DNA of 64,000 bases from Staphylotrichum longicolle (lineage: Eukaryota > Ascomycota > Sordariomycetes > Sordariales > Chaetomiaceae): contig JAHCVI010000001.1 in the NCBI GenBank assembly GCA_019096155.1, forward strand, positions 12,363,243 through 12,427,242, read 5' to 3'. The translations under genes were made by a program, and so were the position numbers. How positions within the stretch are numbered: position 1 is the first letter of the stretch; each line of letters opens with the position of its first letter. Below the pieces are notes generated by a model. That model made no database searches. It was not told the origin of the DNA and saw nothing but the letters and a program-made list of their open reading frames with translations. This document shows, piece after piece, positions 36,964 through 46,780 of the stretch.

Positions 36964-39102
36964 TTATTGTCCCCGCGGTACCTCGAATAACCCTCTGATC
37001 CAGTCTGGGTCTGGCCACTTGTGGGCTCTTCTATCGTCCTCGGGCTCGTCCGGCACCTCGAGGTTCTGCAGCGCGGTGAGCAGCGATTTGCGCCCGTCGG
37101 CCGGCCAACGACGGGCGGCGAAATGTACTGGCTTGCCCAGCGAGATAGCTTCGACAAAGCTCCCCCAGAGCGCGTCAGACGCCTGGCAGAGGATGTTATC
37201 GGTGTCTGCCGCCTTGATGATTCCGAAGATCTGGCTTGCTGCGCTCGGGTATAGGATATTGGCGCGGGGGCTAGATGGACAAGGGACGGTGGTGAGCCGG
37301 GTTCCCAAGAGTCTTTCTGGACTGTAGGGGCATGCTTACCTCCAGCGGTGGTCAAAAAAAGAGTAAACTGCCCGGGCCAAAGTGCTCGGCCAATGCTATT
37401 GGAATCGTTGCTTTGGACCAGATATCTCTGAACCTGCTGATGGGTATGGACGCCCTCTTGCAGACGGCATCCTTCGCCCGAGAGGTCAATAACCCCGCTG
37501 GCTCGAACGGCGGCCGGAGACCGAGGTACTCGATATATGCGATGCTCGAGCTCGAGGAGCTCGAAGCATTGAGGCTTGCCTGGATCTCTTCCCAGCACTG
37601 CCGGACTTGGACAGTTGCTAGCTTGTAGACGAGGACACTCGCCGTGTCTGCTTTCGTTTTCTTTGGGATCTTTGACAGGGCCCTGACCAGCTGGCGGATG
37701 GCTGCTGGCGCAGTGACATCGGTCTCTTCTTCGTCTTCTTCCTCGGCCCCGCAGGTGGCGTTGTATGCCTCGACGCGAGCGAAAACGTCACCCACACGAT
37801 TGAGCGTATTTCCCAGCATTTCGCTGAAGAAAATGTCGACCAGCCTCCGTGCCTGTTCGGGGGGAACCTTGACTTCGACTAGCCCGCCGTTCTTCTCAAC
37901 TTGAAGTGTGCACCCATTCAGACCGTGGTACGCTCGAACAGCAAGGTTCCCGACGGCCGCGCGGCCGTACTCATTTTCGTCCAGGGCAAAGCTGATATTG
38001 ATCCCGCTGATTGGACTCTTTGGTTGAACACAAGGACTAGGTTCGGGCCCAACGCTGCGTAGCTCCCCGCTGTGTCCCGTCTGATGGCCTTGTGTCGTGA
38101 GGGTTCCTGGACTGTAGCGGTTTGTGCGGCGGCACGTGCGGCCCCCGGTGTTGTCGTCCACATTGGGGCGGCGGACGTTGCTAGGGATGAATTCTGAAGA
38201 AGCCACCATGGGAGGGGTCACGACGTTGCCGGGGATGATTTCTGAACAAGCCGCCGTGGGGGATGACACGGGGATGTCGGAGATGACTTCTGGACAAGCC
38301 GCCGTGGGTGGTGAAGCGGGGATGTCGGGGATGATATCTGGAGAAGCCGCCCTGGGGGGTGCCACGACGTTGTCGGGGATGGTTTCTGAAGAAGCTACCC
38401 CAGCTGGGTGCCATGATGTTGCCGGGGATGACTTTCGATGAGACCACCTTGTGGGGGGTCCGAACGTTAGCGGGGCTAGATCCTGGCCAAGCCACCCTGG
38501 GGAGGCCACAACGTTCTCGAGGATGAATTCCGAAGAAGCCGCCCTGACCGAGGGGGTGCAACGTTGGCAGAGATGATTCTAAAGAAGCCACCTTGGGGTT
38601 GCAGGTTCCAATCATTGCGAATGGGGGTAAAATGGGGGTAGAGTCATTGCCGGTGAGGGTAGAGCTTGAGGCATACCGACTGGCGGCAAGTTACTCTGGG
38701 TGGTAGGGGGGCCGAAGTCCCCAGCCTCCCCGTTGTTGGGCCCCGTGGTGTCGTTCCCGATGTCGTCCTCGGCGTCGTCGACTTCCATCTCGTCAGCCTG
38801 CACATCGCGGGCTGCGGAGCCCTTTGCGCACCCTGCCTCTCTGCCCATGCCCTCGTTGGCCTGGGCGTTGTGACCCCTTCCTCTCGAGCGTTCATCTTCG
38901 ATCCGCCGTCTTTGGAGGGACAAATTCGTCTCATAGAGCTCAAAGCTTTTGCGGCCAACTGCCGTGTTACATCTAATGGATCGCCGATCGTCCCTTCGGG
39001 TGCCTGCTTCAACGCGTCGGTGATGCTGTTGAACCCCCAAGCGACCTCTTTTCCTAATGAACACTTACTTGCATCCTGTAAAGCCCGTTTGAGGGTGGCC
39101 AT
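36964..39102 (-). CDS. Unrecognised protein with 16-residue tandem repeats, frame interrupted
   Basis: I do not recognise this family. Protein-like segments, from the 5' end: 39102 to about 38890 (MATLKRALQDASK, AWGFNSITDALKQAPEGTIG), then after a +1 shift at the GGGG run near 38876 an acidic part (EMEVDDAEDDIGND), then the 48-base tandem repeat (38193-38601), then a globular-looking 230-residue region (GINISFALDENEYGRAAVGN, QARRLVDIFFSEMLGNTLN) ending with EHFGPG near 37370. A splice at 37339-37271 leads to a last exon 37270-36964 (ILYPSAASQIFGIIKA, LWGSFVEAISLGKPVHFAAR). At least three one-base shifts are needed to join these, and the frame upstream of the repeat is not resolved. It could be a fast-evolving lineage-specific gene, a decaying one, or a real gene with local sequence errors. 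Confidence 0.5.
38193..38601 (-). repeat. 48-bp coding minisatellite, about 8.5 copies
   Basis: Unit starts at TCTGAAGAAGCC on the plus strand with copies beginning at 38193, 38241, 38289, 38337, 38385, 38433, 38481 and 38529 (the last 49 bases), then a partial copy. On the coding minus strand each copy gives 16 residues of consensus close to SSEIIPDNVVAPPRAA. The multiple-of-three unit keeps the frame open across copies. Copies diverge by 10-30 percent, so the array is not newly made. Confidence 0.92.
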
Positions 39103-39984
39103 GGCTGTGCTCCTCTCATCGCGACGCCCCTTGACGAGGCAGCGCCATTCTGGTTGCGTCGTGGATGGGGTGCCGGTGATACCTGGGTCCTGTCTACGCC
39201 CTGGCTGATAGTCTGTCGGGCGTTGTGTGCACAGTTGGTGGGACTTTTGTGTTGATGCTTGTTCGACAACTAACTAGTGCGGGGGTGTATGGCCATCGAC
39301 ATTTGCTTTTTTGCAGGGCCTCAGGCGGAAGCCTGCTGGCATGCAGCTGTCCGGGCGCCTCGGTGGTCATGGGCTGTGGGCTGGCCAGGAAAAGGACTGT
39401 GGAAAAAGGGAGACACTGGGAAGGAAAGAAGAAGGCAGAGATTGTCAAATGGCTGAGGAGACATCTGTTGCAACGCTGTGCCCATCGTTAGGCTTGAGCT
39501 CTGCCAGAGTGAACATGTCAGCACATAACCTCAACGCCACAAAATCATTGAAAATGCTTATTTACTACCGAAGGCGAGCCAAGCCAGACCTGAAAGATCT
39601 CCGCCCTCCTGTCTGGTGAGCCGTCCAGATCACCCGCCAAGCAGATCACCTCCTCCACCGTCCAACGCTGTCCTGGAAATGTCCATTCCAACGGCTGGGC
39701 TCCATATTGCCCGGATATCTCCTAGAACGCCCAATGTAGGTAGTCGTACAAAACCCGTGTGATTACAGAGACAGCAAAGATAAGCAAAAAACATGCAAAG
39801 GCTTTCCACAGTGCCTTTTGTGAGAGGATTCGAATGGCCCAACCGGCAGTTCAGGTTCGAGGACCTGGATCAAGATCGCGACCAAACCTTCAGCTCCAAA
39901 GCCATAGCAAATGTTCGAGTACCGCTGACTGCACGAGAAGAGCCAATTGGCACCATCACCTGCGAGAGAAGTGCGATTGAGCTC
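39103..39984. other. Intergenic, 0.9 kb
   Basis: Upstream of the repeat protein. No frame with protein-like composition, no RNA gene seen. Confidence 0.4.
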
Positions 39985-40413
39985 CTAGTAGGACCCCTGT
40001 CCGCGCTTCGTGTCGCCCATCCAGGAAACCTTGGGGCTCCGATGGTGCTTCTTCTTCTTGTTCTTCTTCTTGCTTGACTTGCTCTGGCCACCTGAATGCT
40101 GCTCGCGCTCAGGAGTCTTTAGGATACTCTTGATCGGCTCGCGTGAAGCTGACGGGGTGGCACTGGGCCAGGCCACAGGGTTGGTCGGAGTCCGCAGGGT
40201 CCAGGGCTTCGAGGGGTAAACTTTGTGAGGCGTGGGCACACCGGGAATCGGGACCGGAGTGAGAGACGGGATTCTGGGCTTTGTCGGCGTGCTCGGCGTC
40301 GAAGCACGCGCCGCCTCAACTGCCTTGCGCCGCTCCGACATGGACTGCCAAGCAGGCGAGCCGTTCGCGGCCCCGATACCTTGCTGAATGGCACTCTGAG
40401 GTGAAGAGCCTGC
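39985..40413 (-). other. In-frame open sequence following the RPA34.5 TAG stop
   Basis: After the TAG at 40416-40414 the same frame stays open for 142 codons to 39985. The translation is protein-like: SSPQSAIQQGIGAANGSPAW, MSERRKAVEAARAS, a Thr/Pro-rich middle and a Lys-rich end (SKSSKKKNKKKKHHRSPK). There are three readings: a C-terminal extension of RPA34.5 reached by readthrough or a splice that removes the stop (a 48-base AAG-GTCACA...CTTAG intron would do it, but its donor is poor); a nonsense error or mutation (CAG to TAG is one change); or a separate small gene starting at ATG 40341. I cannot choose from sequence. Confidence 0.5.
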
Positions 40414-42316
40414 CTAAGTGCTCTTCACGCTGGGAATGGTTGGGGGCATGACCGGTGTGACCTTTGGTGGCTTCTTGGTCTCTGTGGATGTCGAGTCTTT
40501 CTTCTTTGACTTGTCCTTCGACTTTGACTTCTTGACTGGCGAGGCTTGCTCCGCTTCGGGCGGCGCAACAACCTTTGCGGAGCTTCCAGGAACAGGAGGT
40601 AGGACGGGGGTCTCCTTAACCGCTTGGGAACTGTCGACCCGTGCCTTCTTGGACTTCTTGATTGGCGTAGACACAACCTCTTCCTTGCTGGGCGTCGCTT
40701 TCTCGACATCGCCGTGCTTGCGCTTCTTGGCAGCCTTCGGGGTGTCGGATTTAGCGTTGGCAGCAGAACCGCTCGAAATGGGCGGCGCCTGGGTCATCTC
40801 GACGTCGACGTCGTCGTCGTCTGACGCATCAACCCCAACGTTGCTTTTGGCCCCTTTGGTGACACCATATGGCTGGTAGCGAGCCTTCAGTCCCTTAGGC
40901 TGTGGCCGAGGAGCATTGGGGACGATGGCCGATGAGATGGCGGTCGGAGCAAGGCTGCCCTCGCCCTCCTCGCCAAAGCGCATCATGCGGGTCATGTGCA
41001 AAACGCGATCGACCGGTTGGCTCACTGGGAATATGTTAGGACAAGACGGAGATGGGACCTCCAGAGTTTGACCTACGCGTCTCATAGTTGTTCGCCGTCT
41101 TTCCAGGAATGAGGACTTTGATGGCATGGCTCACAGGTTCTTCAAACTTGCCAGTGTATTCGGCGCCCTCGTGTGAGAAGATAGACTTGCCGGCGTGGAA
41201 TTTGTCGAGGGGGATGCGTTGCTTCTGGATGACCTCAATGGGCACGGATTTGGGAGCGGTGAAATACCAGATCTGCTTGCCTTCGGCCTTTGCCTTTTTG
41301 AAGGCACGAGCAATAGCGGCAGCATCGATGTCCTCCTCCGCCTTGCGCAGATGGAAGCCCTGGGAGATGATCTCGCGGGCTGGTTGGCTGGCAAGAGTTA
41401 GCAAAAGGAAATTTGACAGAAAACAAGGTACTCACACCGCGGTCTTCCCGTTCCTCTTCTCCAGTGCCATGGACTTTGTCGGCTCGTCGCTCTCCGACTC
41501 AGACCCCGATTCCTCAGCGTCGCTTGCACTCTCGGAATCGCTGACGGGCTCCTTGTTCTTGGCGGTCTTGTTGACAGAGACGGCTGTCTTGGAGCTCTGG
41601 GTCCCGTTGGTTTTGCCCGCGGTCACCGGTTCATCTTCGCTCTCGCTCGCGCTCTCGCTTTCACTGTCACTCTCAGACTCCGATTTCTCGGCGGCGCTGG
41701 GTGTCTTTTTTGTGGTGGCAGTCTTTGCAGTCTTTGCAGTCGCGGTGGTTGCAACTTCTTCGTCGCTGGACTCGCTTTCGCTTGCGCTGCTAGCCTCAGA
41801 GGCAGATGTCGATTCGGCCTTCTTGTGGGTCTTCGCGACGGGGGAAGCCATCTCCTCATCGCTAGACTCGCTCTCCGACTCCGACTCGGCAGCTTTGCTC
41901 TTGCCGCTCTTCACGCCTTTGCTCTTCGTTGCCGACTTCGGATCCGAGTCGACGTCCATTTTGTCGTCTCCGTCGTCGCTCTCACTGTCACTCTCGCTCT
42001 CGCCCTCGCTCTCGCTAGAGGACGACTCGGAGACCTGAGCTTTTTGGGTGGCAGGCTTCGTAGCAGGGCTCTCAACCTTTGCCTTGAGCGAAGTGGTGGG
42101 CGTAGCTTCGGCTTGATCGGTGTTGAGGCAGCCTTCTTTGCCTTGTCCGCCTTCAACTTGTCGGCCCATTCTTGGTTTCTTGTCTCGTGTTGTCGTCAGT
42201 CTCGGAAGTGTCACTGTCGGTGGAGCTCTCGCTGTCGCTGTCGCTATCGCTCTCGACAGGCTCGTCGGTCTTGCGAGCGCGCTTCTGCGCGTGCCCGTAA
42301 ACGCCTTTGGGACCAT
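40414..42316 (-). CDS. RPA34: RNA polymerase I subunit RPA34.5-like, N-terminal frame disturbed
   Basis: Subunit of the Pol I A49/A34.5 module, nucleolar. Exons: 42316-41436, 41387-41077, 41024-40414. The family core is in exon 2: EDIDAAAIARAFKKAKAEGK, then QIWYFTAPKSVPIEVIQ, and in exon 3 VDRVLHMTRMMRFGEEGEG. The flanks are low complexity: a long Ser/Glu/Asp N-terminal domain (SESSSSESEGESESDSES) and a Lys-rich C-terminus (KKSKSKDKSKKKDSTSTE), longer than in yeast. The nominal frame from ATG 42316 is open, but between 42285 and 42106 the other two frames are the protein-like ones (KRARKTDEPVESDSDSDSES, then NQEWADKLKADKAKKAA), implying three small shifts at 42284, 42176 and 42106. An alternative start lies at 42388. 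The stop TAG is followed by an open extension. Confidence 0.82.
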
Positions 42317-42945
42317 GGCGCGCACCAGGCCGGCCGCAGTCGCAGCGTGTTGGGAGAGAGTGCCGATGGGCGCGCGGGGCCCTGCCATTGGGAATTGATT
42401 TAGCGGTCGGTCCTGGAAAAAAAGAAAAAAAATCAAAACGCGAGTTGGCGGAATGGGAGAGAATGAAAGCAATCGCAAAAGGCGACTTTGGCAGTTGCGG
42501 TTTCCAGATGGTTGTTGTTGTTTCCGTTGCTGCTACTTTTTTTTCTGCCAACCTCCAAAAAATTCACGATAAGCTTCGCAGCGCGGGTGCGGGATCCCTG
42601 CAAACGGCGGTGGGGTGTGGGGTCTTGTGGGAAAGACGAAGAATGCGCAAGCTGATTGGCTGAAGCCACAAACGACAAAAGTTAAACAAACCTTGGAGAG
42701 ACTCAAGTGCTTGCCCGAGACGGTCGGACAGGCCGCGCAAAGACGACTTTGAGCTGAGGAGCTTAATCGTGAATGAAGCTCTGCGACGAAGAAACTTTGA
42801 ATTGGTTGTCGCTGGAAACTGGTTGTGTGAAAAACCAGTTTTGAAGTTGAAGTGGGTTGAGGAGAGAGGAGAGGAAAGTGGAAAGAGGAAAGAGGAAAGA
42901 AGGAAGTTGAAGGTGAAGTTGATTGTTTGTGGGAGAAACGAAACA
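42317..42945. other. Divergent intergenic region, 0.63 kb
   Basis: Shared 5' region of RPA34.5 (-) and GRC3 (+), two ribosome-production genes. Co-regulation from one divergent promoter is possible (inference). A-rich runs near 42417-42430 and purine-rich sequence before the GRC3 ATG. Confidence 0.5.
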
Positions 42946-45407
42946 ATGGCGACAAACAAGAGGAGGAAACTAGATGGCAGCGGCAATGGCAGCGGCAATG
43001 GCAGCGGCAGCGGGAATTCAACGCCAACCGGTAAGCTGTGTCTGAAACCCCAGGAATTATGGAGGTATGGTGTGCTGACTGTCTCGACCAAGCGATGAGT
43101 GCGTTCGCTGCACGGCAACAACTTTGGGCGGCGGCAAACACGAGCTGCGAGTGTGCTTGAGAATGGCACGCCAGGGCAGCGCCAGAAATTGAGACGCGGT
43201 CAAGAAGGACTCGAAGCGAGACCCCGACGGCTCGGTCCGTGGCAGGTCGCAACAGCAAACGCCAACCACCCCTCGAGTCTCTCCAGCTGAGGCGAACCAA
43301 ACGCAGAGCAGCGAGAGCGAAAAGGGAAGACCAGAGTATGTTGCCCATGTTTCCATCAAGTTTCCTTCCATAGACCGGATGTTGATCCAAAACAGCTCCA
43401 CCACTCCATGCCCCGAGCCCAGCCGGATCTTGATCAGACAGTACTCGTCCTTCAAGCCCAACAAGAAGAACCTTCAGAAGAAAGCCGGCGGTCGGTTGGT
43501 GCTGACTACCCAGGCAGGAGAGGTAAGCTCATCAACACTCTTTGAAGCGAGCCATCTCATACTGACTTCGCACAGCGTCTTGTCATCCTTGGGAGCTTTG
43601 GCATCAAAGTCCGCGAGGGCGAAGCGACAGTCGCTGGTGCCATCTTGACGCCAGTTGACGATGTGCAATGGGTTCATGCTCCCCACTGCCATGCAGTGCC
43701 CGTCCTGCGCACAGCAGACGACACGGTCCTCGAGCTGCATCCTCATCCCGCAGCAAAGGGGCTGAGGCAGCTGGCGAATCTGAACCCGGGGTTCGCCAAA
43801 CTCTGGAACGAGACCGCGAATGAAGCAGATTCTAAAGCCAGATCTTCGACATTTGAGATTGTTTGTGACTCCCCTAGTATTTGCCGGCTCATTACTAATT
43901 CGGACAGATCTACACTTCGCAGGATGTTCCTAAAAGGGCTGTCTTGCAAGAACTTGTCTCTCCAGCCGAGTGGAACAAGAAGCTGTCAGGTCTGGTGGCG
44001 GCCAAACGAAAGGGCACTCCAGTAATCTTTATGTGTGGACCAAAGTCGTCTGGCAAGTCCACATTCGGGAGGCTGCTGGCAAACCGCCTCATGACGGACC
44101 GGGGAGGCACCCGAAACAAACCTTGGTCGACCGTGATGGTCCTTGATGTCGACCCCGGACAGCCAGAGTACTCGCCGCCCGGAGTCATCTCGTTGTGCAA
44201 GATCACCACCCCGAACCTGTCGCCTTCCTTCTGCCATCCGACCCTCTCGCCAGCAGAGGGCCAAGTGCGAGCCCACGCCATCGCCTCCGTCACTCCTGCC
44301 CAGGACCCAGCACACTTCATCGAATGTGTCCTTGACCTCTTTGCCCACTACCAACAAGGTCCCGACGCCAAGTGCCCGCTGGTCATCAACACACCCGGCT
44401 GGATCCAGGGTACTGGTCTTGACATCCTGACCGAGCTAATCGCTTCCATACAACCGACTGAAGTCATCTACATGTCGCAAGACGGCCCCGACGAGACCGT
44501 CAACACCCTCCGATCCGCCTGCACGACCACCACCCTTCCCACACCCTTCTCCTCCCTCCCGTCCCAACCCAACGACAGCGCCCCCGCGCGCACATCCCTC
44601 CACTTCCGCACCATGCAGACAATGTCCTACTTCCACCTCGCGCATCAACATCAAACCTCGCCCCTCCCCAGCTGGAACCCCACGCCGCTGACCGCCCTCC
44701 GCCCTTGGCGCGTGCGCTACGTCGGACCCGACGCGGATTCCTCGGCATCCTGTGCTACGACCACCAGCCCGCGCCCGACTTGCTCGCCGAAGCCATCAAC
44801 GGCACCGTGCTCGCCCTCGTCAAGGTCGAAAACCGCGCCGCCGCCTTCGCGGCAACAGCGGCCTCCTCCTCCCCGCGTCCCTCAACAACTCCCCACCCCC
44901 TCAAGACACCAAAATACCGCTCATCTCCAACCCGCAGGGCCTCACCCTCCCCGCGCCACTCCCGCTTCCTGTGCCTGGTCCTCGTCCGGGGGATCGACCC
45001 GTCCAACCACGAGCTGCAGCTGCTGACCCCGCTCCCGCGGGAGACTGTCGCGAGCCTCGCCGGGTCCGGCGCCGCCGCCGAGCAGCTGGTGCTTGTCGCG
45101 GGCGGTTCGACACGCCCTCGTGGGCGTACAGCGAGGACTTGTATTTGAGAGGTGCGGGTAGGGGTGGGGACGCTTTTGCTTTGTTTCTCCTTCTGCTCCT
45201 GCTCCTGCGGATGCGGATGGGGAGGGTGATAATGATCAAGAGGAGGGAGAGGGAGAAGGGGAGGGTGTGGATGTGGAAGTGGTGGATGAGAAGGGGGTGA
45301 GGGGAGAGGAAGGCGGGGTGCCATGGGTGGAGATGTTGCACGGGAGTCAGAGGCGGGCGGTGGGGAGTAAGGTGTGGAGGGTGAGGAGGGATTTGGGCAG
45401 GGGGTGA
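42946..45407 (+). CDS. GRC3: Polynucleotide 5'-hydroxyl kinase GRC3, reading frame interrupted
   Basis: Kinase that phosphorylates the 5'-OH of RNA made by Las1 cutting in ITS2 during 27S rRNA processing. Exons: 42946-43030, 43093-43522, 43576-43860, 43908-45407. Landmarks: MATNKRRKLDG start, MSAFAARQQLWAAA, P-loop GPKSSGKSTFGRLL, LDVDPGQPEYSPPGVISL, CPLVINTPGWIQGTGLDI, then GILCYDHQPAPDLLAEAING, FLCLVLVRGIDPSNHELQLL and a C-terminal WVEMLHGSQRRAVGSKVW. Splice joins are clean, but the frame breaks near 43150-43156, 43180, 43196, 44735, 44851, 44949, 45104 and 45184. At each site one added base in a short run (mostly GG to GGG) restores the family sequence; the first site needs two. The gene is essential in yeast, so sequence error is likelier than loss of function. 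Confidence 0.88.
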
Positions 45408-45623
45408 TGGGCGGGTCATGGTGGGGTTCCGTTCTCTTGAGGGGGGATGGCACAGGGTGAGTCAAGAGCGACGAGGTGAAAGTGATAATGCTTGAAGGGA
45501 ACGCCTCTAGGGCATCGCGTATATACAGTGACTGAGAGTAGCTATGTATAAGAAGAGAAGTAATGCACCACCCTGCTATGCAACCACCCAAACTGACACC
45601 CCGCCATGGCCGCCACCCGTTCC

Positions 45624-46676
45624 TTACGTGCACTGCGAGTAGTAGTCGTTGATGACCTTGCAGGTGTAGGGCGAGGCGCAGGTCTTGCACCCGCTGTAGT
45701 TGTTGCCACCGCACTGCTGCCACTGCGCGGCGGTGCAGCCGCCGGTGCTCGGGGCCGTGGTCGCCGCGGCGGAGGTGGTGGGCTTGGTGGCGGAGGTGAC
45801 GGCGGTGGTGGTCGGCGCCTGGGAAGTGACGGGGTTGCTGCCGCCGCCGTTGTTGCCGCTGCCGCTGCAGGTGAAGACGGGCGGGCCGGGGATCGTGTAC
45901 TTGCTGGAGGTGGTCATGGAGTAGATGTTGATGAGGATGCCGGGGTCGTTGGCCTTGTAGATGCCAGGGATGCTGTAAGTCTGGGGGCTGGCGGTGCCCG
46001 AGCCGCCGACGACGTTGATCTGAGCGCATTCCATCTGGGATCACGTTAGCCATGAACCTCCCGGTGCGGGTGGGCAGACTTACGTAGAGCTGAGCACCAC
46101 CGCTCGAGCTGGCGCCGTGCAGGGCAATCATCTCAGCGCGGAGGAGGTACTGGCCATTGGGGATACAGGCCGGGATGTCACTTTGTGATTTGGTCAGCAG
46201 CTGCTCAAGGGTATGCCTCGGACCGACTAGACTTACATGTAGTGGAAGCCGCCGTTGGTGATGACGGTGCTGGTGCCCCACTGGCCATTGTTGTAGCCGT
46301 CCTCCTGAATCTTGAACCAGCCACCGCCGATGCCAGAGTCGCTCGTGGCAGAGCTGACCTTCTTGAGGTAGGCCAGCGTCGGGCCCTTGTGGCTGGCATC
46401 CATGACATCGTTGGAGCCCGAGGTGAGGGTGTGCCTCCAGATGGCCTTGACGGTGGTACCGGCGGTCACGGTGATGACATCGCTGGACGGGGTCGTCGGG
46501 TTGGGACCACCGTTGCAAGCCAGGTCGTTAGAGGTGACGTCTGTGATAGGGCCATCATAGGTAGGAGTCCGGATGCCGTAAGAGACCGGGTATGTGGTGC
46601 CGCCGGCGTTGAGCTGGACGAAGATGGTGTGCGCGGAGGCGGCCGACGCAGCGGCAAGGAGAGTGAAGCCTTTCAT
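45624..46676 (-). CDS. AA9 lytic polysaccharide monooxygenase with CBM1
   Basis: Secreted copper enzyme that cuts crystalline cellulose by oxidation. Exons: 46676-46237, 46180-46084, 46034-45624; 315 residues. The signal peptide is 15 residues (MKGFTLLAAASAASA), so the mature chain starts with His16, the N-terminal copper-brace histidine (HTIFVQL). The second copper histidine lies in RHTLTSG or in the MDASHKGPTLAYL segment, and the axial Tyr region is CAQINVVGG. After the catalytic domain (to about residue 240) comes a Thr/Ala/Ser/Pro linker and a C-terminal CBM1 (WQQCGGNNYSGCKTC, YTCKVINDYYSQCT). The DVTSNDLACNGGPNPT and GGGWFKIQEDGYNNGQWG segments mark the AA9 family. A TATA box lies about 96 bases upstream of the ATG. 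Confidence 0.96.
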
Positions 46677-46771
46677 GGTGGATGATGAGGAGGAAAACTT
46701 GTCAAGTCTGCTTCTCTTCGCTTCGTCACGGAGCAGAACACCAGAGGTAGGGCATGGGAGATGGGATCAAG

Positions 46772-46780
46772 TATATATAT
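46772..46780 (-). promoter_or_regulatory. TATA box of the AA9 gene
   Basis: TATATATAT placed 96 bases before the AA9 ATG on the minus strand. Strong TATA boxes are typical of highly induced secreted-enzyme genes in fungi. Confidence 0.6.

Noticed and set aside
34294..45407. Repeat-induced point mutation as the cause of the broken frames
   Set aside because: RIP makes C-to-T substitutions and lowers GC; here the damage is single-base deletions with GC content unchanged.
44755..46518. 587-codon minus-strand frame spanning GRC3 and AA9
   Set aside because: His/Pro/Arg-rich antisense and out-of-frame shadow overlapping two recognised genes.
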